A DNA stretch of 14,729 bases from the NCBI GenBank assembly GCA_947461185.1, contig CANHJY010000015.1:1-14729 (forward strand), written 5' to 3'. Positions 7,348-14,669 of this stretch are shown here, in pieces. Each line of letters begins with the position of its first letter. The stretch's first letter is position 1. The position numbers were made by a program, and so were the translations under genes. The stretch comes from Flavobacteriales bacterium. Its GTDB lineage: Bacteria > Bacteroidota > Bacteroidia > Flavobacteriales_D > Crocinitomicaceae. The notes beneath the pieces were generated by a model. The model had not been told where the DNA came from. It saw only the letters and a program-made list of their open reading frames with translations, and did not search any database.

Positions 7348-7689
7348 TCAAACTTCGAATTCCGGGGGATTTTCAAATATTTCTGATGTAATCGAATAGA
7401 TTTTTTCTGAACCATCCATATGGATTTTATTTTCAGAAATGGTATTAAATAAATACAATTTGAGACAAGCGTCTAATAGTAATTGATCATCACCCTCGAG
7501 GACATTCTCCTCTGATCCTTCCTCAGAATTATTTTCACTATCATCTAAATCCGAAGTTAAATCGGTCAGCTCTTCAACTTCTTTACTTAATTTAGAATAA
7601 ATCGTTACTTGCTCAACAAAAAGCTGAGCCACTAATATTCCAACTGTAAATAGAATTAAACTTATTGATATTTTATTTCGAATTTTCAA
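7348..7689 (-). CDS. Small acidic membrane-anchored protein of unknown function
   Basis: Unrecognised 113-residue protein. A basic start (MKIRNK) is followed by one hydrophobic segment at about 8-27 (ISLILFTVGILVAQLFVEQV), which acts as a signal anchor or uncleaved signal. Next comes a strongly acidic, low-complexity stretch at 37-68 rich in Glu, Asp, Ser and Asn, then a more ordered tail with one cysteine (C75) ending IFENPPEFEV. The start is a TTG at 7689, since no ATG occurs until residue 91. It lies 5 bp after the kbl stop and 28 bp before SulP, so all three appear co-transcribed. The codon pattern and spacing look like a real gene. It could be an accessory subunit of the transporter or an independent envelope protein. 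Nothing in the sequence decides this. Confidence 0.6.
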   Translation of the reverse strand: MKIRNKISISLILFTVGILVAQLFVEQVTIYSKLSKEVEELTDLTSDLDDSENNSEEGSEENVLEGDDQLLLDACLKLYLFNTISENKIHMDGSEKIYSITSEIFENPPEFEV

Positions 7690-7694
7690 AGAAT

Positions 7695-8882
7695 CTAAAT
7701 TACTTTTAATGCTTTACCTACTTTAATAAATGCAGCAATTGCTTGATCTAAATCCGCGATTGAATGTGCTGCAGAGATTTGAGTTCTTATTCTTGCTTGA
7801 CCTTTTGCAACAACAGGATAGAAAAACCCAATAGCATAAACCCCTTCTTTTAAGAGTTCATCCGCAAATTGCTGGGATAGTGCAGCATCATATAGCATGA
7901 TTGGGACAATTGGCGAATCTCCTGGTTTGATATCAAATCCAGCAGCAATAATTTTTTCTTTAAAATACTTTGTGTTACTTTCCAATTTGTCTCGCAATTC
8001 GGTTGTTGCGCTTAAAATTTCAAAAACCTTATTTGAAGCACCCACAATTGCAGGCGAAAGTGAATTAGAAAACAAGTAAGGTCTTGATCTTTGTCTTAAG
8101 AGTTCAATGATTTCTTTTTTACCGGTTGTATAACCTCCCATTGCACCTCCTAAAGCTTTTCCTAGCGTACCTGTAATGATATCTACCCTATCCATACAAT
8201 TATGGAATTCAGGAACACCTCTTCCTGTCTTTCCGATAAAACCGGCAGAATGACATTCATCCGTCATTACCAAAGCATCATATTTATCTGCTAAATCACA
8301 GATTTCATTCATTTTTGCAATGTCACCGTCCATGGAGAAAACACCATCAGTAACAATTATTTTAAATCGCTGCGCTTGAGCTTTCTTGAGTTGTTCTTCC
8401 AAATCATTCATATCTGAATGTTTGTAACGGTATCGTTGTGCTTTGCATAAGCGAATTCCATCTATAATCGACGCATGATTCAATTCATCGGAAATGATGG
8501 CATCCTCTTCAGTAAATAAAGGTTCAAAAACGCCTCCATTTGCATCAAATGCCGCGGCATAAAGTATGGTATCCTCTGTGCCATAGAAATTCGCGATTTT
8601 TGACTCTAATTCTTTGTGAATATCTTGTGTTCCACAGATAAAACGTACGGAAGACATTCCATATCCATGTGTATCTAGGGCATCCTTCGCCGCTTGAACA
8701 ACTTCGGGATGAGAAGATAAGCCAAGATAATTATTCGCACACATGATCACCACCTCTTCACCTGTGCTAACTTTAACCCTAGCACCTTGAGGAGTTGTAA
8801 TTATGCGCTCTCTTTTAAATATTCCTGCTTCTTGAATGCCTTTGAGTTCATCCTGAAGATGTTGCTTAATTTTTCCGTACAT
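7695..8882 (-). CDS. kbl: Glycine C-acetyltransferase (2-amino-3-ketobutyrate CoA ligase)
   Basis: Pyridoxal-phosphate enzyme of the alpha-oxoamine synthase family, 395 residues. It cleaves 2-amino-3-ketobutyrate with CoA to glycine and acetyl-CoA, the second step of threonine breakdown. K242 in [14 protein letters not shown] is the Schiff-base lysine. ELNHAS (134-139, His136), TDECHSAG (207-214, Asp208 and His211) and the N-terminal [11 protein letters not shown] (50-60) are conserved, and [15 protein letters not shown] (72-86) is typical of KBL rather than of serine palmitoyltransferase. The partner threonine dehydrogenase is not in this window. The gene is first in a seven-gene minus-strand run and has a perfect -7 box 17 nt before its ATG. 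Confidence 0.92.
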   Translation of the reverse strand: MYGKIKQHLQDELKGIQEAGIFKRERIITTPQGARVKVSTGEEVVIMCANNYLGLSSHPEVVQAAKDALDTHGYGMSSVRFICGTQDIHKELESKIANFYGTEDTILYAAAFDANGGVFEPLFTEEDAIISDELNHASIIDGIRLCKAQRYRYKHSDMNDLEEQLKKAQAQRFKIIVTDGVFSMDGDIAKMNEICDLADKYDALVMTDECHSAGFIGKTGRGVPEFHNCMDRVDIITGTLGKALGGAMGGYTTGKKEIIELLRQRSRPYLFSNSLSPAIVGASNKVFEILSATTELRDKLESNTKYFKEKIIAAGFDIKPGDSPIVPIMLYDAALSQQFADELLKEGVYAIGFFYPVVAKGQARIRTQISAAHSIADLDQAIAAFIKVGKALKVI

Positions 8883-8899
8883 GCATAAAAATAATTAAA

Positions 8900-8907
8900 C
8901 AAATATA
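8900..8907 (-). promoter_or_regulatory. -7 promoter box of the kbl-led gene run
   Basis: On the minus strand this reads TATATTTG, a perfect TAnnTTTG, 17 nt upstream of the kbl ATG. A TTTG lies 15 nt further upstream, rather close for a -33 element. It probably drives kbl and the six genes after it. Confidence 0.55.
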
Positions 8908-8919
8908 GAAAAATAAGTG

Positions 8920-8935
8920 GTTCAAATGAATGAAC
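8920..8935 (-). terminator. Weak hairpin after the DUF5686 gene
   Basis: GTTCA (8920-8924) pairs with TGAAC (8931-8935) around a 6-nt loop, just beyond the DUF5686 stop. On the minus strand a short T-rich run follows a few bases later. The 5-bp stem is short, so this is only a possible terminator; it also overlaps the region upstream of the kbl -7 box. Confidence 0.2.
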
Positions 8936-8941
8936 AAAGCC

Positions 8942-11452
8942 TCAGAAGTTCCACTTCATATCGCGATCCGAGAGCAAGGCAAAAGACACTTTATAATCTA
9001 CTTTAGGCGCAAATTGATTTCCATCCGAAATAACACCATACAAACCAACGCGAAGTCTGCGGCGTGAAAACTTAAAATTCCTTTCTAGTCCTGCAAACAG
9101 CTCATAATGCTGCCAATCAAATTCTTTAACATACAATGCACCAGCACCCATTACCAATCCAATTCCCGTTTTTTTCATAAAAGGGATCTTACTGATTATA
9201 GCTCCATTATCATGATGTACAAAATGTATCTCATAAAAAATATCCTTTGAAGGAAGGGAGGAATCTTGACCTTGAAAAGAATATAATGGGTTTGAAAACC
9301 AAATAGGATCACTTCTTCTTTGAAATTTAAAATCAGCAAACTGTAAATTTTTGGCACTTAAGAACTTGCCACTTGTAACATGATAAGAAGTTGTACCTAG
9401 CGTTCCAATTTTAAAAGTTTGCATCATACCAATGCGCAAATACTCATGATCTATATCGCTACCGAAAAGTTTGGGGATACCACGTTCGTAGGTAGCATAA
9501 AAAGTAGGGAAACGAGAACCAAGTAAAACCTTTCGATATGGTTCTCTCATATATTTTTGGTAAGGTGTATATTGTATCGTTGCCTCACCAATTAACGCTT
9601 GATAAGTAATGAATTCTTCGGGATTATTATTTGGAATATCGTTATCAAAAAGCGTCAAAAATTCATAATCAGAAATACTTCTGCGTTCGGAGTATTCAAA
9701 ATTGACATCTAGATAAAAACCATTAAACAATTCGTAATTATTGCCAATGGAACCTGAAGTTTTTTCAATAAAATTTTCTCGTTTATAAATTTGAGTGATA
9801 GCGTCGTAACTTCGAATCACATCAAAATCATGCAGAAATTCAAAATTTAGGGTTCCAAAATGAAAAGGATCATAACGATAACGCCACCATGTACTTCCCT
9901 TGACATCTTTATTTAACACTCCCAAGGAAACTTCAGTGTAGGAATCAATTGCACGCTCATTCGGCCATTTTTTAAAATAATAAATACTTGGTGCAACCCT
10001 TGGGCCAGCAATGTATAATGGCCTTAAAATACCCGCAATTGAACTAATAGACCATTGTGATTTATTTATTCTGTTGCGATGATCAATTCCAAACCAGAGC
10101 ACCTTTGGAACAGTAACTTTATTAAATATGGCATCAACGGAATCCAAATATTCTTTTCGATTCTGATAATCCTCGATACTATCTTTAGCAATAATGTATG
10201 CTCGCTCCTCTGGTGTTAATTCAACTTTTCGAGCTTGATTCCAAAACGAAGAATCTTTTTCATATGCTTCTTGCTCAGTTATAGCTAATTCATTTGTAAA
10301 ATATTTTTTAGCGTAAGATTTATTAAATTGATAGTTAGAAAAGTCAGCTACCGTGGAACAAGTGGAAGTTTCATTCTTGTATTTTACGCCATAATCTAGT
10401 TCTTGTTTTTTCAAAATACACAATGTATCCCCTTGATGATCAAAGGTTTGACGAATAGTAAAGTAGTCGTAAATTAATAAATTACCTTTATTCATGGTGA
10501 GTTCAAGCTTTTGAACTAGCCAAAGAGAATCTACGACCCAAATATATCCTTCCAAAGTAGTTGTCGCCGTTAATCGTGGAATGATCTTAATTTTGTGGAT
10601 TTTATGACCATTCTCTTCATATTGCTCCTCAAGCCTGTACTTGTATGACAGTATTCCAGGTCCCGAAATTGGAGAACTTACCGGCGATTGATGTAAGTCG
10701 TCCAAATGCAACAGATTTTCAAAAAAATTAAAATTTGACTTTACTGTTGTAGTATAGTATAAATATTGGTCATTACCCCTTTTTTCGTAGGCATTTCTAG
10801 TTTCTTTAACATTTGCAGGAGGAGAATAATCTCGCTCCAATTGAACTTCAACCAAATTCATATTATTGGCCAATTCCGTTTGCTTTTTACGTTCTTCATC
10901 GAAAGGATCAACGATTCCATTAGGATCAAGAACTTCATCATCCTTTTTTTTACCTTTTCCTTCCTTTTCAGGTTTTTCTTCGCGATCTAATTTCTCCGTT
11001 GCTTTAATGTAAACATCTACTGCATGTGCATATTGCCATGGATTCATCTGATCTCTTTTCTCGACCACTTTCAGCATAATTTCACGACCGGGATTGGACT
11101 TCTTGGCTGTGATTTCAACGCCTTGCAATTCATTTATTGAAACAGCAAACATTTGCAAGTCCTTTATCTCATCCTTATCGTTAATGGCCACATAGGCTTC
11201 CCTTTCATAATACCCATTTGCACTTAAAACTAAAAAGTACTCAGATGGCATCAAATTCATTTCATAATGCCCATTTGCATCAGTAACCGTCCTTTGGTCT
11301 GGATCATTTTTTAGATAAATTTTGACAAACGGAATTCCAATTCCTTGTTCATCAGTTATTTTTCCACTCAATTTTTTTTGTGAAAAAGAAGAAAATACTG
11401 TAAGAAATACAGCACAAATTAAAAGAATTATTCCAGTTGATTTTTTATGCAT
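8942..11452 (-). CDS. Outer-membrane protein with CarboxypepD_reg and DUF5686 domains
   Basis: Large envelope protein of 836 residues. A signal peptide (about 1-24, ending SSFSQ) leads into a carboxypeptidase-regulatory-like beta-sandwich (about 27-115, with GIGIPFVKIYL and DANGHYEMNL). Then comes the DUF5686 region, starting near PGREIMLKVVEKRDQMNPWQ (121-140). A highly charged Lys/Glu-rich segment at 153-190 interrupts the early part. The C-terminal half is rich in alternating aromatic strands and ends in DMKWNF with a terminal Phe, as in outer-membrane beta-barrels. Family members are common in Bacteroidota and resemble the plug-free part of TonB-linked systems, but their function is unknown. 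The gene stands alone: 103 bp after the small membrane-protein gene and 59 bp before kbl, both on the same strand. Confidence 0.85.
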   Translation of the reverse strand: MHKKSTGIILLICAVFLTVFSSFSQKKLSGKITDEQGIGIPFVKIYLKNDPDQRTVTDANGHYEMNLMPSEYFLVLSANGYYEREAYVAINDKDEIKDLQMFAVSINELQGVEITAKKSNPGREIMLKVVEKRDQMNPWQYAHAVDVYIKATEKLDREEKPEKEGKGKKKDDEVLDPNGIVDPFDEERKKQTELANNMNLVEVQLERDYSPPANVKETRNAYEKRGNDQYLYYTTTVKSNFNFFENLLHLDDLHQSPVSSPISGPGILSYKYRLEEQYEENGHKIHKIKIIPRLTATTTLEGYIWVVDSLWLVQKLELTMNKGNLLIYDYFTIRQTFDHQGDTLCILKKQELDYGVKYKNETSTCSTVADFSNYQFNKSYAKKYFTNELAITEQEAYEKDSSFWNQARKVELTPEERAYIIAKDSIEDYQNRKEYLDSVDAIFNKVTVPKVLWFGIDHRNRINKSQWSISSIAGILRPLYIAGPRVAPSIYYFKKWPNERAIDSYTEVSLGVLNKDVKGSTWWRYRYDPFHFGTLNFEFLHDFDVIRSYDAITQIYKRENFIEKTSGSIGNNYELFNGFYLDVNFEYSERRSISDYEFLTLFDNDIPNNNPEEFITYQALIGEATIQYTPYQKYMREPYRKVLLGSRFPTFYATYERGIPKLFGSDIDHEYLRIGMMQTFKIGTLGTTSYHVTSGKFLSAKNLQFADFKFQRRSDPIWFSNPLYSFQGQDSSLPSKDIFYEIHFVHHDNGAIISKIPFMKKTGIGLVMGAGALYVKEFDWQHYELFAGLERNFKFSRRRLRVGLYGVISDGNQFAPKVDYKVSFALLSDRDMKWNF

Positions 11453-11468
11453 AAAGTGGTTAATACTT

Positions 11469-11476
11469 CAAATATT
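11469..11476 (-). promoter_or_regulatory. Possible -7 box of the DUF5686 gene
   Basis: On the minus strand this reads AATATTTG, one mismatch from TAnnTTTG, 16 nt before the ATG at 11452. No convincing -33 element was seen. The 103-bp gap contains nothing else I can name. Confidence 0.3.
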
Positions 11477-11555
11477 TTCTAGTAAAACGTGGTAACGATT
11501 TATAAGACAAATGAGTAGTGAATTTTGTTACAAATTTGCTCTTTAAGAAATTCTT

Positions 11556-11783
11556 TTACAAATTATCTTCATTTCGCTGACGCTCCAAAAAAGCCATGTG
11601 TTTTTCCATTCTTTTAACCATCCATTTTTTAAGAAAAAACATCATCAAAGCAATCCCAGCGAAGATGTAATAAAACACCCATTTATATATTCCTTCGGTA
11701 AAACACATATAAGATGTAACAACAAAAATCACTATTGCTGCCAAGAGCCAAAAGTACTGCATTACGGTATTGTAAACTTTCAT
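11556..11783 (-). CDS. Small two-helix inner-membrane protein
   Basis: A 75-residue protein with two hydrophobic helices at about 9-28 (QYFWLLAAIVIFVVTSYMCF) and 36-51 (VFYYIFAGIALMMFFL), joined by a short EGIYKW turn. A positively charged C-terminal helix follows (KKWMVKRMEKHMAFLERQ). The polarity suggests both ends in the cytoplasm. From memory, a small protein of this shape often follows lptC in Flavobacteriia, which supports it as a real conserved gene, but no function is known. It lies 155 bp after lptC, a gap with its own promoter-like box, so it may be separately transcribed. Confidence 0.7.
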   Translation of the reverse strand: MKVYNTVMQYFWLLAAIVIFVVTSYMCFTEGIYKWVFYYIFAGIALMMFFLKKWMVKRMEKHMAFLERQRNEDNL

Positions 11784-11831
11784 ATTTTTTATTTTGAGGT
11801 CTTATAACTTAGCTTTGCTTCAACCATCGAC

Positions 11832-11879
11832 GGCACTATAAGGTATAAATTCAAGATTAAGTTTATCGTTAAATGTGCC
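11832..11879 (-). other. Possible structured leader RNA before the small membrane-protein gene
   Basis: GGCAC (11832-11836) and GTGCC (11875-11879) are perfect complements. Nested between them, ATAAATT and AGTTTAT can pair (one G-T wobble) around an 8-nt loop, leaving symmetric 8-nt internal loops. The element falls in the 137-nt stretch between a minus-strand -7 box and the ATG at 11783, so it could fold in a 5' leader. Stems are short and the region is AT-rich, so chance is quite possible. No known riboswitch class is recognised. Confidence 0.25.
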
Positions 11880-11920
11880 CAAATTGCTTTACTCCGCTAT
11901 TTCATCTCGACATTTTTTAT

Positions 11921-11928
11921 CAAAGATA
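11921..11928 (-). promoter_or_regulatory. -7 promoter box downstream of lptC
   Basis: On the minus strand this reads TATCTTTG, a perfect TAnnTTTG, 10 bp after the lptC stop and 137 nt before the next ATG on that strand (11783). If used, it gives the small membrane-protein gene an unusually long leader for this window. Confidence 0.4.
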
Positions 11929-11938
11929 CAGAAATGTT

Positions 11939-12514
11939 TTAGTCTAGGTCTCCATCTTCAAGAACAACAGTTCCATATGGCTTTATAAAAGTGTAAGTCG
12001 AAAAGTCTTGTTTTGTTCTTATTCCTTGACCGTATAAAGTCCCTTTAGGTGAACTCACTATTACCCCTGAGTTGGTAAAAACTGAACTGTCTTTTTTATT
12101 CCAATTCAACTGTTCAGTATCCATACGTTGTTTTTTAGCATGATTAAACAATTGTACCGAATCTCTGACGAAAATCTCTCCTTTCTGCATATTTACCTCA
12201 CCATAAAGCGCTGTCAAAGTTGACACGATTTCACCGTCTTCCTTAAAGAAATTAACTTTCAAACCATCCTTGAGCTTGGTCAACTCTTCAGGTTTATGAA
12301 ATGTTTCTGCATAGTTTGCGAATAATTCAATTTTAGCATAGCCAGAATCTAAGTACAACACATGCATATTTTTTGTAACCTCATCTGGGGACTTTGGGTC
12401 GTAGGTGATTTTTTGAATTGTAGCTAAATCGTTCACACAAGATGCGCATAAAAAAATAAGATATGCTCCACTAATTCGTAGGAACCATTTTCCAAAAATT
12501 ATCGAAATTTTCAT
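11939..12514 (-). CDS. lptC: LPS export ABC transporter periplasmic protein LptC
   Basis: LptC is a bitopic or lipid-anchored periplasmic component of the Lpt bridge, passing LPS from LptB2FG to LptA. The protein has 191 residues. An N-terminal hydrophobic segment (about 11-25) ends at C26 in LCASC, a candidate lipoprotein cysteine, though the Cys at -3 is not the usual Leu. The body is a run of short beta strands typical of the OstA/LptC jellyroll, for example MHVLYLDSGYAKIELFANYAETF (split here: MHVLYLDSGYA, KIELFANYAETF) and GEVNMQKGEIFVRDSVQLFN. The C-terminal SPKGTLYGQGIRTKQDFSTY matches the Bacteroidota form. The gene follows the outer-membrane protein gene by 22 bp, in an operon that starts with coaX. 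Confidence 0.85.
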   Translation of the reverse strand: MKISIIFGKWFLRISGAYLIFLCASCVNDLATIQKITYDPKSPDEVTKNMHVLYLDSGYAKIELFANYAETFHKPEELTKLKDGLKVNFFKEDGEIVSTLTALYGEVNMQKGEIFVRDSVQLFNHAKKQRMDTEQLNWNKKDSSVFTNSGVIVSSPKGTLYGQGIRTKQDFSTYTFIKPYGTVVLEDGDLD

Positions 12515-12536
12515 ATTAAAACCCGAAAAAGGCTCA

Positions 12537-13877
12537 TTAATCCAATTTTATTTTCCGGAACCACCTTTCGTACACCGATGGTGCAATACTAATTCCCAAC
12601 TGAATACCAAGATATTTTTCATTCAAGGCATTTTGGATTTCTGTTTTACGTTGTCCCACTGAAATCCCAAAATTTATGGATGACAGGGTGTTTTGCGTAA
12701 TAATAGGTAAACCAATACCGAAAGTAAAACCTTGATCTTTTAATTGAGAATTTGAAATGGTATAAGGCAGAAGCGATTGATATGCACCAGCACGGTAGTG
12801 TATTTTTTCATAAAACTTTGAGGAAACTGCATTTTCAAGGAACTTTCTTTCAGGGGTATATTGAAAACCGAAGGACAATTTAGTTGAAACCAGGCTAAAA
12901 GGGGAATTTTCAAAACTACTTTCAAACTCAGACCAGTCAGTACTTGAATAATTAGCATGAAATGCAAGCTCTGAGTTTCTTGAACTGTTATTCTTACGTT
13001 TGTCATTAAACCAAAAAGTGTATGCGAAACCTAATTGCATTCTGGATGGCATCCTCAAAGAACCTTCTACTCCTGTATTTTGTACTAAAGTATCATATTG
13101 TTCCGGGTCACCAATTATACCATAAAACAAATAAGAATCATTGGTTGCATTTATTTTTTGCATCGGTTCGTAAACAGCAGCAACTGTTAAATGATGTTTG
13201 GCATTAAAACTTTGTTTGAAATAGGCCCCAAATTCATAGTGCAATGAACTCACTCTTAATGTATTCCAAGAAACACCACCATCCAAAGGTGTATTGTCAA
13301 GCAGTCGACTATTGCGTTCATTATTCGTGGTTCCGAAAAGATAACCCAAATTCGCACCAACGGAAAGAATAGTATTTTCAAGTTTTAAAAGGTTACTGCT
13401 TAACCCAAGAAATACATTGTTAACATTTCCTTTTCCTAAATAACGGTACTCTATCGAATCAGAACCAACGACAGAAGTATCTACAATTTCGTAGCCCTTT
13501 TGAGTATATGGCCGCAAGCCAATAGCTAAGCCAAAATGCTTTTTCAAAGTAAAGGCTAATGCAAATGGGTCAGGATAAGCCGTTGTACGAAACGATGATT
13601 GCTCTCCTTGATCAAACTGATTGATTTTTGTATTCAATCCTATTGTAAATAATGGTTGTCCTTGACCTAGCGTGTTATAGGTTGCTGGATTGTGTGGATT
13701 GAAAACAGTAGAATCGAAATATGTTAAACCACAAGATCCCATGCCAGTAAAAGGAGCAAGCATATCGCTACCTCTTTCTCCAAAACCATATGCTGTAAAT
13801 GGAGAATTGGAGGTCAATTGTGATTTTCCGTGAAACGAAAATATTAAAGTAAAAATCAATAGTAACTTGCTATGCAT
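12537..13877 (-). CDS. Putative outer-membrane beta-barrel protein
   Basis: A 446-residue protein with a signal peptide (about 1-19, ending FHGKSQ), then NSPFTAYGFGERGSD and FDSTVFNPHNPATYNTL. This opening is typical of Bacteroidota FadL/OmpP1-like or PorV-like outer-membrane proteins that mention a 'NPA' element near the N-terminus. The rest consists of alternating hydrophobic/polar strands with glycines (FGLAIGLRPYTQKGYE, INFGISVGQRKTE), ending YERWFRKIKLD. The ATG at 13877 overlaps the coaX stop by 8 bp and lptC follows after 22 bp, so the three are one operon. The location next to lptC fits an envelope role. The transported substrate, if any, is unknown, and a FadL function should not be assumed. 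Confidence 0.75.
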   Translation of the reverse strand: MHSKLLLIFTLIFSFHGKSQLTSNSPFTAYGFGERGSDMLAPFTGMGSCGLTYFDSTVFNPHNPATYNTLGQGQPLFTIGLNTKINQFDQGEQSSFRTTAYPDPFALAFTLKKHFGLAIGLRPYTQKGYEIVDTSVVGSDSIEYRYLGKGNVNNVFLGLSSNLLKLENTILSVGANLGYLFGTTNNERNSRLLDNTPLDGGVSWNTLRVSSLHYEFGAYFKQSFNAKHHLTVAAVYEPMQKINATNDSYLFYGIIGDPEQYDTLVQNTGVEGSLRMPSRMQLGFAYTFWFNDKRKNNSSRNSELAFHANYSSTDWSEFESSFENSPFSLVSTKLSFGFQYTPERKFLENAVSSKFYEKIHYRAGAYQSLLPYTISNSQLKDQGFTFGIGLPIITQNTLSSINFGISVGQRKTEIQNALNEKYLGIQLGISIAPSVYERWFRKIKLD

Positions 13878-14601
13878 TGAGCGAATAAATTATTTCCAAC
13901 CCTTTGAGGGTCAAATTTTCGTCCACAAAGATGTTATTTTTTCCTGCGAAATCAAAACTGTTTGCATCACCTCCTGTCACAAAAAAGGTTAAGTCGTGAT
14001 ATTCTTGTTCAAATTTAGCAATAAACTGATCAATCTCGGCTTTAATTCCATTGATAACACCTGACTGCATACATGCAATAGTATTCTTTCCTATAAGAGG
14101 TAATTGACCTTTTTCATTCAGCAAGGGAAGTTGAGCTGTATAATCATTTAATGATTGGTATCTAAGACCAATACCTGGACTAATTGATCCTCCCAAATAA
14201 TTATTTTGATCATCTAAAACATCAAATTTCACACAGGTACCAATATCGATAGCTACCTTGTAACCTTTAAATGGCTTTGAATAGAGCGCAGCAGCATTAC
14301 ACATTCGATCTAAACCTAAGGAATTGGGTGTTTCGTAGCCCATTTTATAAGGAAGAACCGAAGAGCTAGAAATCGTTAATATCTCCGGGAATATTTCATG
14401 AATTTTTGAGGTTATTTCTTTTTTCGCAACGGATACCATGGCAGCAGCGGCAATTGGGTAGTCTTCCGCTAATCTTTTTGCAACATCTATTTCTTCTGGT
14501 TGCAATCGCAAAAGCTTCACAATTTCCCCATTTAGAAACACCCCAATTTTAATTTGTGTATTTCCACAATCAATGGCAAGAAATGGAACATTTTGTTGCA
14601 T
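13870..14601 (-). CDS. coaX: Type III pantothenate kinase
   Basis: CoaX phosphorylates pantothenate with ATP, the first committed step of coenzyme A synthesis, in the cytoplasm. It is of the ASKHA fold and typically needs a monovalent cation. From ATG 14601 it has 243 residues. FLAIDCGNTQIKIG (7-20) is the phosphate-1 motif with D11. SLGLDRMCNAAALY (94-107) is the pantothenate-side motif with R99. AIDIGTCVKFDV (117-128) carries the catalytic-site D119, followed by LGGSISPGIGLRYQSL. A longer frame to 14685 would add 28 residues with no family character, would contain the coaX -7 box and would run into the tRNA promoter, so it was rejected. The gene overlaps the following outer-membrane protein gene by 8 bp. 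Confidence 0.93.
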   Translation of the reverse strand: MQQNVPFLAIDCGNTQIKIGVFLNGEIVKLLRLQPEEIDVAKRLAEDYPIAAAAMVSVAKKEITSKIHEIFPEILTISSSSVLPYKMGYETPNSLGLDRMCNAAALYSKPFKGYKVAIDIGTCVKFDVLDDQNNYLGGSISPGIGLRYQSLNDYTAQLPLLNEKGQLPLIGKNTIACMQSGVINGIKAEIDQFIAKFEQEYHDLTFFVTGGDANSFDFAGKNNIFVDENLTLKGLEIIYSLNA

Positions 14602-14606
14602 GGAAA

Positions 14607-14614
14607 CAAAGATA
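14607..14614 (-). promoter_or_regulatory. -7 promoter box of the coaX operon
   Basis: On the minus strand this reads TATCTTTG, a perfect TAnnTTTG, only 5 nt before the coaX ATG. The transcript would therefore start at or next to the start codon. It faces the identical box of the tRNA gene across 55 bp. Confidence 0.55.
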
Positions 14615-14616
14615 CA

Positions 14617-14631
14617 TTTACATTTTGTAAA
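14617..14631. promoter_or_regulatory. Inverted repeat next to the coaX -7 box (possible operator)
   Basis: TTTACATTTTGTAAA is a perfect 6-bp dyad (TTTACA/TGTAAA) with a 3-bp centre, two bases upstream of the coaX -7 box. A bound protein would cover the spacer between -33 and -7, so it could act as a repressor site. The regulator is unknown, and the AT-rich context makes chance possible. Confidence 0.3.
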
Positions 14632-14669
14632 AAAATGAGAACTTTTTTTTCGAGTAAGGATTAAGTTAT

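Noticed and set aside
7320..7415. SulP start at ATG 7415
   Set aside because: It would overlap the upstream gene by 68 bp and add a basic extension unusual in the family; ATG 7319 gives the expected N-terminus.
7695..8882. Serine palmitoyltransferase (sphingolipid synthesis) instead of KBL
   Set aside because: The [15 protein letters not shown] region and overall length fit KBL better; the family is shared, so this remains a minor alternative.
11810..11817. TAGCTTTG on the + strand as a promoter
   Set aside because: It matches TAnnTTTG, but no + strand gene follows; taken as a chance match or an untested antisense start.
11789..11827. 12-codon ORF upstream of the small membrane-protein gene
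   Set aside because: Too short to support without conservation; mentioned only as part of the leader observation.
12740..13006. Open frames of 60-120 codons within the large genes (for example 12740-13006, 1238-1426, 6076-6426)
   Set aside because: They lie wholly inside well-supported genes in other frames or strands, with no protein-like features.
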